In this document: piece after piece, positions 1 to 6,370 of the stretch
Numbering within the stretch: the first letter of the stretch is position 1
Layout: each line of letters begins with the position of its first letter
NCBI GenBank assembly: GCA_016868095.1
Contig: VGHV01000122.1
Span: 1 to 7,347, forward strand
Length of the DNA: 7,347 nt
Source of the DNA: Betaproteobacteria bacterium
GTDB lineage: Bacteria; Pseudomonadota; Gammaproteobacteria; Burkholderiales; Burkholderiaceae_E
Reading direction: 5' to 3'
Notes under the pieces: model-generated
Databases searched by the model: none
Told to the model about the DNA's origin: nothing
Seen by the model: the letters and a program-made list of their open reading frames with translations, nothing else
Program-made: the position numbers and the translations under genes

Positions 1-95
1 AGGAACCCTTCCGCGCGATCGATCATTTCAGACTGCGGGTATTCGCGGTAGCTGGGCAGAGGCTCTTCAACAAAGGGCGCAGGGGCAGCGGTCAT
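1..95 (-). CDS. Nitroreductase family protein, N-terminal fragment (runs off the window)
   Basis: Only the first 31 codons are visible, starting at the ATG at 95-93. The translation begins MTAAPAPFVEEPLPSY and continues REYPQSEMIDRAEGF. The pattern LPxYREYPxxEMxxRAxxF is typical of the start of FMN-dependent nitroreductase-family proteins, where it precedes the conserved RRSVRxF motif, which here would lie outside the window. Such enzymes reduce nitro or enone substrates with NAD(P)H in the cytoplasm, but the substrate cannot be told from this fragment. No clear Shine-Dalgarno sequence precedes the ATG. The gene has the same orientation as the GFA gene and lies beyond the attC-like site, with a 92-bp leader that is long for an integron cassette. 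The family call is from recall of the N-terminal pattern only. Confidence 0.55.
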   Translation of the reverse strand, partial: MTAAPAPFVEEPLPSYREYPQSEMIDRAEGF

Positions 96-187
96 GAGTC
101 AGTGACTTGGTGGCACGTGTTGAAAGGACGGGCCCGGGCGCCCATCACCTGGCGACGGTCTGCAGGGGTGACCCGCGTCAAATGTTG

Positions 188-296
188 ATCCAATGTAGAG
201 CTAACCGGCGTGCGACAGCGTGCGGCGGCCGGGCCAGAATGAAGTGGGGTCTGGGCAACCAACGATGTTGGTGTCCGGTTGAGCGGCGGGTTAGGC
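188..296 (-). other. attC-like integron recombination site downstream of the GFA gene
   Basis: Read on the - strand, the site starts with GCCTAAC (296-290), a perfect R'' box (RYYYAAC). A 5-nt spacer and GCTCAACCGG (284-275, L'') follow. After a GC-rich central region of 66 bases come CCGGTTAGC (208-200, L'), a 5-nt spacer and ATTGGAT (194-188), which fits R' (GTTRRRY) except for A in place of the first G. L'' and L' are complementary except for one unpaired G in L'', the extrahelical base expected of attC. The 109-bp length, equal spacers, and position just after a stop codon in the same orientation all fit a cassette attC. The changed first base of R' lies at the crossover position, so the site may be weakened or dead. 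No integrase gene or second attC was found in the window. Confidence 0.6.
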
Positions 297-303
297 ATTG
301 CCT

Positions 304-699
304 TCAATCAGCGTAGACCTCCCAATGCTGCGGTAGCGATACCCAGGATTCACGCTTCCGGTCAGTGACCGAGTACGAGGGCTCCGGGAGACCGGCGTCG
401 GCGAAGCAGCCGCCGGCTATGCCAATCTTTTCGGGAACAGAGGAAACAAACCAGAAAAGCGTCGTACCGCAGTGAGAGCAGAAATGGCGCTCTTGATCGT
501 GGTTTTGCGCTGTATGGTGAAAGGTATACGTCTTGGTCTCACCCCTTTGCTGCACAACCGCAGTTCTATCGAAGTAGGCAGAGATGCCAAATGCGCTGCC
601 AGTTCGGCGTTTGCAGTTCGTGCAGTGGCAGACGCCATGCATCGAGGGCAGCGCATTGACAGTGATGGAGGCTTGCCCACAGGCACAGGTTGCGGTCAT
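304..699 (-). CDS. GFA-family (glutathione-dependent formaldehyde-activating enzyme-like) zinc protein
   Basis: A complete 131-residue protein, a normal length for a single-domain GFA protein. All seven zinc-binding cysteines of the fold are visible: CxC at 5/7, CxCxxC at 24/26/29 (the CHCTNCKRRTGSAF signature) and CxxC at 74/77 (FCSHCGTTLFW). The family is named after Gfa of Paracoccus, reported to help condense formaldehyde with glutathione, but most members have no proven substrate, so only a cytoplasmic zinc-binding role can be stated. The ATG at 699 has an AAAGG-like ribosome site about eight bases upstream and gives the CxC at the usual position. The attC-like site begins eight bases after the stop, so the gene is plausibly a captured integron cassette. 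It has no obvious operon partner. Confidence 0.9.
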   Translation of the reverse strand: MTATCACGQASITVNALPSMHGVCHCTNCKRRTGSAFGISAYFDRTAVVQQRGETKTYTFHHTAQNHDQERHFCSHCGTTLFWFVSSVPEKIGIAGGCFADAGLPEPSYSVTDRKRESWVSLPQHWEVYAD

Positions 700-923
700 T
701 TGGCGCCTTTCAAAATTAGTGGTTGTGAACTAAGGTTCGAGCTAGGCTGCCGTAGAGGGTCCGCCCACTGATTTGGACTCATCGCGCCTTGACGGTGGTT
801 ACCAGCATTGCCATTGCTATTTCGGCATGATGTCCGTGCCCAAGTAATCGCGCCAAGCCTGGTAGCTGTGAGCAAGTATACGGCCGGATCGGGCTTTCCG
901 CGTCGAACCTCGTTCCCTAATTA
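700..923. other. Intergenic region without a recognisable gene
   Basis: This stretch lies between the divergently oriented GFA gene and the winged-helix fragment. I searched it on both strands for an integron R' box (GTTRRRY) that would mark the upstream boundary of a GFA cassette and found none. It contains a weak ribosome site for the GFA gene (GAAAGG near 706-711 on the - strand). No convincing -35/-10 pair, RNA gene or repeat was seen. Confidence 0.4.
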
Positions 924-1109
924 TTGATACTTTTTTATATTGCGTCAGTTGCTGATGCAAGGCACATGTCGAAGGTGGCCGCGGCGAGGAAGATCCCGGT
1001 GTTCAAGATGGACGGGAGCTGGAGGTTTTCGCGTACGGACATTGACGATTTATTCGATGAGCAGTCGGGGATCTACAGAACTTCTGCTGTTCGGCTAAGC
1101 TCGGTTTAA
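924..1109 (+). pseudogene. Excisionase/MerR-like winged-helix DNA-binding fragment, probably degenerate
   Basis: The reading frame encodes VADARHMSK, then VAAARKIPVFKMDGSW and RFSRTDIDDLFDEQS. The second half is the wing and C-terminal helix of small excisionase-type (HTH_17-like) DNA-binding proteins, whose typical pattern is GKIPxFKxGGxWRFxxxDIDxW. In intact members a recognition helix of about ten or more residues separates the start of the helix-turn-helix from that pattern. Here HMSK runs almost directly into AARKIP, so the recognition helix seems to be deleted. The frame opens with TTG (924) and no ribosome site; an internal ATG lies at 966. I read this as a remnant of a phage, plasmid or toxin-antitoxin regulator, though a short functional protein cannot be excluded. 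It ends 37 bp before senB on the same strand. Confidence 0.45.
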
Positions 1110-1146
1110 ACGGATTGATTGTTAAGTCGCTCACCATAAGATTCCG

Positions 1147-2208
1147 ATGTCAAAACCCTCGATTGTTCTCGTAACCCCTGTCCTGTCCGATACGCGAAAT
1201 GGTAACTGGCAGACGGCTCATCGCTGGGCCTCGATGTTATCGCCCAACTACAACGTAACTTTAACTGCGCAATGGCCTGATGGTGCAACTTCGCCAGACA
1301 GCCAGAAATCGGGACTTGACCATAGCGCTTCGGCTCAACGCCCGGCGCCGTTAGCGATGCTAGCGCTTCATGCCTTCAAATCTTCGGGGTCAATTGAGGC
1401 TTGGTCTTGCATGTTTCCAAGTCGATCGCTCATTGTTGTTCTAACAGGGACAGACCTCTATCGAGATATTGAACGCCAGCCGAAAGCACAGGCATCACTC
1501 GAACAAGCAGACTACCTTGTCGTCCTTCAAGAGCAGGGTCTCAAGGCATTACCTCGCACGTTACAGTCCAAAGCCCGTGTTGTTTTTCAATCATGTTCAC
1601 AGTACAAGACACTGGTTAAATCCACCACATTCCTCAAAGCGGTGATGGTAGGACACCTACGAGACGAGAAGTGGCCGCAAACCCTCTTTGAAGCAGCCCA
1701 TTTGCTGTCTTCAAAAGATCATATTTATATCGATCATATTGGGCAGGCCCTCGATTCCACACTTGAACAGCAAGCCCTTAGTACTGCTTTGTCTTGTCCG
1801 CACTATCGATGGCTTGGAGGCTTATCACATAAGACAACTCGCCAACGTATCCAGCATGGCCATTTGCTGATTCATACCAGTCGGATGGAAGGCGGGGCGC
1901 ACGCAGTGATGGAGGCCGTACGCAGCGGCACACCTGTTTTAGCATCAAGGATCGACGGAAACCTTGGCATGCTTGGATCAGATTATTTCGGTTACTTTGA
2001 GCCAGGTAATGCTAAGGCATTGACCTCAATGCTTCGACGTTGCCGCGAAGATCAAATCAAAATGCATGACGGGCAGACCCATCAGCGGGGGATTCTTCAC
2101 CAACTTAGCGTGCAATGTTCGGAGAGATCTGTTTTGTTTGAGCCTGAAGTCGAAAAAGCAGCCCTTTTAGCGCTCATATCCGAAGCAATAACAAAAAAAC
2201 CCCAATAA
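1147..2208 (+). CDS. senB: SenB-like selenosugar synthase (TIGR04348-type glycosyltransferase)
   Basis: A complete 353-residue GT-B-fold glycosyltransferase. The N-terminus [19 protein letters not shown] (6-24), the LHAFKS segment (74-79), [12 protein letters not shown] (97-108), [10 protein letters not shown] (168-177) and [13 protein letters not shown] (223-235) follow the pattern of the TIGR04348 family. The C-terminal EGGAHAVME (248-256) is the ExxxxxxxE motif that binds the sugar nucleotide in GT4-like enzymes. Characterised SenB makes 1-seleno-N-acetylglucosamine from UDP-GlcNAc and selenophosphate, supplying selenium for selenoneine. The neighbouring selD-like gene, 31 bp downstream on the same strand, supports this assignment. 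The usual partner senA (EgtB-like, iron-dependent C-Se bond formation) is not adjacent. The ATG at 1147 matches the family start; its ribosome site is weak. The frame is intact and more AT-rich than the flanking genes. Substrate is inferred from family and context. Confidence 0.82.
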   Translation: MSKPSIVLVTPVLSDTRNGNWQTAHRWASMLSPNYNVTLTAQWPDGATSPDSQKSGLDHSASAQRPAPLAMLALHAFKSSGSIEAWSCMFPSRSLIVVLTGTDLYRDIERQPKAQASLEQADYLVVLQEQGLKALPRTLQSKARVVFQSCSQYKTLVKSTTFLKAVMVGHLRDEKWPQTLFEAAHLLSSKDHIYIDHIGQALDSTLEQQALSTALSCPHYRWLGGLSHKTTRQRIQHGHLLIHTSRMEGGAHAVMEAVRSGTPVLASRIDGNLGMLGSDYFGYFEPGNAKALTSMLRRCREDQIKMHDGQTHQRGILHQLSVQCSERSVLFEPEVEKAALLALISEAITKKPQ

Positions 2209-2239
2209 ATACTTATATAACGTTAAGCTTTTTTATAAC

Positions 2240-3330
2240 ATGAATAACCATATCAACACGAATTCACCATTACCAAAGCAATCAACCGAGCCGAGGCTCA
2301 CCAGTCTTTCTCACGGTGGTGGATGCGGCTGTAAGATTGCACCCGAGGTGCTAAGCACGATTTTAAAAAATGCGGGAAGCATGGTCGTGCCTGAGGCCTT
2401 GCTCGTGGGCATTGAGACAGCAGATGATGCAGCCGTTTATAAGCTCAATGACGAGCAGGCACTCATTGCAACCACTGATTTCTTCATGCCGATCGTAGAC
2501 GATCCCTTCGACTTCGGACAAATTGCTGCTGCAAATGCTCTCAGCGCCGTCTATGCCATGGGTGGACGCCCGATCATGGCACTCGCTCTTGTGGGCATGC
2601 CCATCAACGTTCTTTCTACGACAACCATTGGAAAAATTCTGGCGGGTGGTCAGTCAATCTGCGAGCGCGCTGGTATTCCGGTTGCAGGTGGGCACACAAT
2701 CGACTCCGTTGAGCCCATTTACGGTTTGGTAGCCCTTGGCATAGTTCATCCATTGCGGGTGAACGTAATGCTTCTGCAAGTATTGGAGATTGCCTTATTT
2801 TAGGTAAACCACTTGGCGTAGGTATTCTTTCAGCTGCCCTAAAAAAGGGAAAGCTTAGTGATGCCGGCTACGGTAGGATGATTGCGTCGACCACAAAGCT
2901 AAACACAGTTGGTCCAGACCTTGCTGCCATTGACAGTGTTCATGCGCTCACTGACGTTACCGGATTCGGGCTGGCTGGTCACGCACTTGAGATAGCGCGA
3001 GGTTCAAACACGGCAGTACGACTCAGAATGGAGCAGATACCGTTGATTGAAGAGTCGCGAGCGCTCGCAGCTCAGGGTTTGGTTACCGGCGCGTCGAAGC
3101 GTAACTGGGATGCATACGGCCATGAAATAACACTCACACCTTCCGTTACCTCAGCGGATCGTGACTTGCTGTCCGACCCGCAAACGAGCGGTGGCCTTTT
3201 GGTGTCCTGTGAACCCAGTGCTGCAGCGCACGTGCTCGAAGTCTTTGCTCGACATGGCTTTGAATCTGCCGCGATTGTGGGGGAAGTCATCGAACATCAG
3301 CCTAACAACTCCAAACTTGTTATTGAGTAG
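2240..3330 (+). pseudogene. selD: Selenophosphate synthase (SelD/SenC-like), frameshifted
   Basis: SelD makes selenophosphate from selenide and ATP in the cytoplasm; beside senB it would act as SenC. The frame from ATG 2240 carries GGCGCK, with catalytic Cys29 and Lys32 (E. coli Cys17, Lys20), Asp63 and TTDFF with Asp80. It breaks at 2762-2763, where GTGAACGTAATG lacks one A compared with the GTG AAA CGT AAT expected for VKRN, and then stops early. The other frame resumes at once with RNASASIGD and ILGKPLGVG, and carries DVTGFG (Asp239) and DPQTSGG to the TAG at 3330. Restoring one base gives 363 residues with a constant +12 offset to E. coli SelD at the checked landmarks. The metal-binding Asp91 equivalent is Ala103 ([11 protein letters not shown]), a second defect. 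The start lacks a Shine-Dalgarno sequence. A sequencing error could explain the frameshift but not the substitution. Confidence 0.88.
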
Positions 3331-3438
3331 CCCCTGTTTTTGGTCGGCGTCAACACAAAGAGACCCACGATCAGCGCAGCGACTGCAAATTCTTTGGCGG
3401 GGTGATGATCCTCTACCAACTACAGAAGCTGACTGGCG

Positions 3439-3456
3439 CAGCGCTCCATGGCGCTG
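3439..3456. repeat. Small hairpin in the convergent intergenic region
   Basis: CAGCGC (3439-3444) and GCGCTG (3451-3456) form a perfect 6-bp stem around TCCATG. It lies between the convergent selD and Bug genes. It has no T-run on either strand, so it is at best a weak or bidirectional termination signal. The rest of 3331-3591 shows no credible gene. Confidence 0.3.
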
Positions 3457-3555
3457 GTAGCAGGAAAAGATTCCAAACGTTCGCATTAGGTCTTCATTAT
3501 AAAAATGATCGCATATCAGATCCTGCGTTCTCATCATCTCTCCGGTCAACGCAAT

Positions 3556-3575
3556 ACGCCTCTGCGGATAGGCGT
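3556..3575 (-). terminator. Possible hairpin terminator of the rhodanese-Bug operon
   Basis: ACGCCT (3556-3561) pairs with AGGCGT (3570-3575) around an 8-base loop, 16 bases past the stop codon of the - strand Bug gene. The position suits a transcription end, but the stem is short and no U-tract follows, so intrinsic termination is uncertain. Confidence 0.3.
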
Positions 3576-3591
3576 CTACGCGAGGCTGAGT

Positions 3592-4584
3592 TCAGGAGCT
3601 GCCAGGTCGGATCCCGATACTGCGCACGAGCTCGGGCCACGACTTCAGCTCAGCAGAAATTTGCTTGCCCAAAGCGTCCGGGCCCAGAAACTCAACGTTT
3701 GCCCCCATTTCAAGGAATGTCCTCTTGATCTCTGGATCGCTCAGCACTGTGCGAAAGCCCGAAGCCAACCGCTCAACCGCTGCGCCCGGTGTCCGAGGCG
3801 GCGCGACAATGAACATACTCGTCACTGCTTCGAATCCCGGTAGGGTCTCAGCAATGCTCGGAATGTCCTTGGCTGTTTCCCATCGCTGCAATGTTGTGAC
3901 GCCGAGAACCCTCAGCTTGCCGGTGCTCCTCTGTGCCAATGCTGGCGGCAAACTGATGAAGCAGATCGGGATTTGCCCCCCAATCAGATCGGTGAGGGCA
4001 GGGGCGCCACCTTTGTAGGGAACATGCAGCATATCTACGCCTGCAGCCTTCTTGAATCTTTCAGCAGCAAGGTGCGCTATGTTGCCCACACCTGGCGATC
4101 CATAGTTGTACTTTCCGGGCGACGCTCTTAGCACCTGTATTAACTCTTCAATAGAACGCGCCGGGAACGATGGGTGAACCACCACACAATAGGCGAGTTG
4201 CCCTGTACCAAGAATGGGGGTCAGTGACTGGGGGTCATAGCCCAATTTTTCTTGAGTTGCTGTAGCAACCAGGATTGCCGAATCAGCCATGTAGACCGTC
4301 GCACCGTCCGCAGGTGAGTTAGCCAGCAAACTGGCCGCCAACGTCCCGCCTGCACCAGGTTTGTTATCCACCACGATGGAGCGCTGCAGAACTTGTCCCA
4401 GTTTCTTGCTGACGGTTCTAACGAGCGCATCTCCGCCGCCTCCTGCAGGATATCCAACGAGGATCTTGAGTGCCGGCGCGTTACTTGGGATGTCCTGCGC
4501 CCAAACGCTAGTAGGTGTCACCAGCGAAGCGCCCAGTGCGATTGTGGTACTCCTGCGTCTTGTGTCGATTGCTTTGAACTTCAT
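3592..4584 (-). CDS. Bug/TctC-family tripartite tricarboxylate transporter substrate-binding protein
   Basis: A complete 330-residue periplasmic solute-binding protein, the usual family length. A signal peptide is visible: Arg-rich n-region (RRR, 9-11), hydrophobic TTIALGASLV, and a likely cut after SVWA (residue 29). Family motifs follow: KILVGYPAGGGGDALVR (40-56), VVDNKPGAGGTLAA, the YGSPGVGNIAHLAAERF block and HVPYKGGAPALTDLIGGQI. Bug proteins bind small carboxylates or aromatic acids, and many are orphans without TctA/TctB membrane partners, as here. The ATG at 4584 has a strong ribosome site, AGGAG with a 6-base gap. The gene starts 32 bp after the stop of the multi-rhodanese gene on the same strand, so the two are probably co-transcribed from upstream of 6239. 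The ligand cannot be read from the sequence; a sulfur-containing organic acid is a guess from the neighbour. Confidence 0.92.
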   Translation of the reverse strand: MKFKAIDTRRRSTTIALGASLVTPTSVWAQDIPSNAPALKILVGYPAGGGGDALVRTVSKKLGQVLQRSIVVDNKPGAGGTLAASLLANSPADGATVYMADSAILVATATQEKLGYDPQSLTPILGTGQLAYCVVVHPSFPARSIEELIQVLRASPGKYNYGSPGVGNIAHLAAERFKKAAGVDMLHVPYKGGAPALTDLIGGQIPICFISLPPALAQRSTGKLRVLGVTTLQRWETAKDIPSIAETLPGFEAVTSMFIVAPPRTPGAAVERLASGFRTVLSDPEIKRTFLEMGANVEFLGPDALGKQISAELKSWPELVRSIGIRPGSS

Positions 4585-4590
4585 CGGTTT

Positions 4591-4595
4591 CTCCT
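4591..4595 (-). promoter_or_regulatory. Strong ribosome binding site of the Bug/TctC gene
   Basis: AGGAG on the - strand, six bases before the ATG at 4584-4582. It fixes the start codon of the receptor gene and supports independent translation of the second gene in the operon. Confidence 0.75.
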
Positions 4596-4616
4596 ATGTA
4601 ACCCTAAAGGGCATGT

Positions 4617-6239
4617 TCACTCCACCCTCAAGTGACCAAATCGCACGCCGCGTTCTTGCTGGATACGGTCGATCAGTTCCGTCTCCCAGTCAAGGTAGCT
4701 ATGAATGGCCTGGATGGGATCCGGCCTATCAATGGGGCTGTACCAGACATCGTCATTTTTCGTTGTAAGGCGCTCTCGCCCCGACTCCATTGGCAATCCA
4801 GCCATCGACCAAGCGCTATTTCCGCCGCGAAGAACAGATACCGGAGTGGATGAAATTTGCTTTACGTCGGAGTACGCCAACGCTGCAAAGTTGCCGTCTT
4901 CGCTGGTCAGTACAAGTTGCAGCCCAGCGGGTATTTTGGATAACGCTTCCGCAATACGTGCCCGCACAGCAAACCATGCGCCTGGTATATGCCCCCTTCC
5001 AAATTTCAGACTATCGGAAAAATCAAGTACCACCGCATTCCCCTCAGCCATAAGCTGGTGGAGTTGTAATACGGTGATTTCGCTCACCATGACCCCCAAT
5101 GGTTGATGCACTCGGGGGCTGTTTTCCTTTGTTGAGGCGAGACGGTCCCTAACGAGGCCAGACGCTCCCTCCAAAATGGCTACGTCCTCCAAGCCCATCT
5201 GGCGTAGCCAGAAGCCGGTAATACGCGCCCGAATGCCGTTATCGTCGACCAGCACGATACGTGAATTTCGTGTTCCCACAAAGGTATCAAAGGCCTGCAA
5301 GAGCTGTCCACCAGGAGCACTGCGTGCTTCTGGTATGTGGCCGGCTTCGTACTCTTGCGGAGTACGCACGTCGAACAAATACAGCGTTCGACTCGTGTCC
5401 TGGCGCCATTCTCGGAGCTGATTAGCGTGAATGGTTCGGAGCCCTACGGCGTCTGCCAGGCGCTGGGTCGCCTCGAATGCCTTTTGCAGGGATTCCAAAG
5501 TAGGCGCAGGTGCAACGTTGACTCCACCATGTGCTAAGCGCTGACCGCTAAGCAGCCAGCCAGCCATGCCATTTTTGACAGTCACTACTGGATTACGTAG
5601 CCCTGCGTTGATGAGTGTCTGTGCCCCGATGATGCCTCTGGTTCGCCCTGCGCAGTGAACAACGACTGTGGTTTTTTCATTTTCAAGCAAGCTGTACACG
5701 CGGGTTATCAGCTCTACGCCCGGGCAATTGATACTGCCAGGCAAACTCGAAGTTGTGAATTCGTCAAAAGGACGGCAATCGATGACCACCATATCCTCGG
5801 ATTGCTCCAACGCAACCTTTAGGCGCTCGACACTGATCGACGGGGTCTTGTAGTGATGCTCGACATACTCGCCGAAGGCTTTGCTTGGCACATAGATACC
5901 GGCATGGATCGGCAAGCCCGCCTTACGCCAACCGGCTAAGCCTTCCTCCAACACATGAATATCCGTGTACCCCATGGCAGACAAGCACTTTGCTGCTCGT
6001 CTAGCCAAGCCGTCATCTGCGTCATCCAGCACAACGAGGGGCGTCCCCAATCGCGGCACCAAGCCGGAAATGCGCGATTCAATATGGCTCAGGGGGACGT
6101 TGACCGCCCAGAAAGGATGCCCCGTGTCAAAAGCGCCTTCTTCTCGTACGTCGAGTAATGCCCACTCAACCTCACTATCCAACATGAGGTACACCTGATT
6201 TGCATTCAGGCAGCGCAAACTAGGCTCAAACAATTTCAT
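4617..6239 (-). CDS. Four-domain rhodanese-like sulfurtransferase with one catalytic cysteine
   Basis: A complete 540-residue cytoplasmic protein (no signal peptide seen) built from four rhodanese-like repeats. Each has the LLDVR/VIDCR/LFDVR/VLDFS strand, a GHIPGA-type segment and a LxGGxxxWxxAGLP-type end. Approximate limits are 10-112, 133-235, 265-365 and 385-485, with a unique tail after 490. The active-site loop is intact only in domain 2: HCAGRTRG, Cys196 to Arg201, the six-residue loop of thiosulfate-type sulfurtransferases. The cysteine position holds Asp in domains 1 (LDDADDGLAR) and 3 (VDDNGIRAR), and Ser/Glu in domain 4 (LTSEDGN). One active domain plus three that may bind, scaffold or regulate is therefore likely. 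The ATG at 6239 is the first after an in-frame TGA; the ribosome site is weak. A Bug receptor gene follows after 32 bp. The sulfur donor and acceptor are unknown. Confidence 0.88.
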   Translation of the reverse strand: MKLFEPSLRCLNANQVYLMLDSEVEWALLDVREEGAFDTGHPFWAVNVPLSHIESRISGLVPRLGTPLVVLDDADDGLARRAAKCLSAMGYTDIHVLEEGLAGWRKAGLPIHAGIYVPSKAFGEYVEHHYKTPSISVERLKVALEQSEDMVVIDCRPFDEFTTSSLPGSINCPGVELITRVYSLLENEKTTVVVHCAGRTRGIIGAQTLINAGLRNPVVTVKNGMAGWLLSGQRLAHGGVNVAPAPTLESLQKAFEATQRLADAVGLRTIHANQLREWRQDTSRTLYLFDVRTPQEYEAGHIPEARSAPGGQLLQAFDTFVGTRNSRIVLVDDNGIRARITGFWLRQMGLEDVAILEGASGLVRDRLASTKENSPRVHQPLGVMVSEITVLQLHQLMAEGNAVVLDFSDSLKFGRGHIPGAWFAVRARIAEALSKIPAGLQLVLTSEDGNFAALAYSDVKQISSTPVSVLRGGNSAWSMAGLPMESGRERLTTKNDDVWYSPIDRPDPIQAIHSYLDWETELIDRIQQERGVRFGHLRVE

Positions 6240-6299
6240 GGGCGATGTTGCTTGGCTCGAATCTCAAGTCCAAACGCTCTAGAATTTTCCGTCGCATCC

Positions 6300-6328
6300 A
6301 GTTTATTTGCGATTCCGCCGACCGTCAA
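6300..6328 (-). promoter_or_regulatory. Sigma70-like promoter of the rhodanese-Bug operon
   Basis: On the - strand, TTGACG (6328-6323) is followed by exactly 17 bases and TAAACT (6305-6300). This matches the -35 consensus at 5 of 6 positions and the -10 at 4 of 6. It lies about 60 bases before the ATG at 6239. The apparent IS end is only about ten bases further upstream, so the element inserted next to this promoter without destroying it. Confidence 0.55.
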
Positions 6329-6337
6329 AGGGTGGCC

Positions 6338-6370
6338 TGTATTGACCCAGCAGTTTCTGCACAGGTCAAG
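6338..6370. repeat. Candidate terminal inverted repeat of the IS3-family element (orfB side)
   Basis: The sequence inward from 6338 reads TGTATTGACCCAGCAG and continues to ACAGGTCAAG near 6361-6370, ending at the orfB stop region. The TG start and the TGACCC core resemble IS3-family ends. Without the opposite end this is only a candidate. Confidence 0.35.

Noticed and set aside
92..307. 71-codon open frame on the - strand and 69-codon frame on the + strand between the nitroreductase and GFA genes
   Set aside because: Both lie across the attC-like hairpin and show no protein family pattern. The GC-rich palindromic sequence explains the open frames.
1110..1146. Promoter-like TTGATT-17-AAGATT pair before senB
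   Set aside because: The -10 would end four bases before the ATG, placing the transcription start at or inside the start codon, and both hexamers are poor.
3407..3440. tRNA-like D-arm string (GTAGTTGGTAGAG on the - strand)
   Set aside because: No acceptor stem, anticodon arm or T-arm with GTTCRA could be found at the right distance on either side.
3496..3501. Perfect TATAAT on the - strand as a promoter -10
   Set aside because: No acceptable -35 hexamer lies 16-18 bases upstream, and no gene follows on that strand before the selD antisense region.
3151..3549. 132-codon - strand open frame opposite the end of selD
   Set aside because: It is antisense to conserved SelD motifs (DPQTSGG region) and its product looks like random composition.
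3402..3843. Two overlapping + strand open frames (108 and 112 codons) in and beyond the selD-Bug intergenic region
   Set aside because: Their second halves run antisense through the well-supported Bug/TctC gene and their translations match no recognisable family.
4361..5853. Several + strand open frames of 60-135 codons antisense to the Bug and rhodanese genes
   Set aside because: All are antisense shadows of genes with strong family motifs, and none has a recognisable domain.
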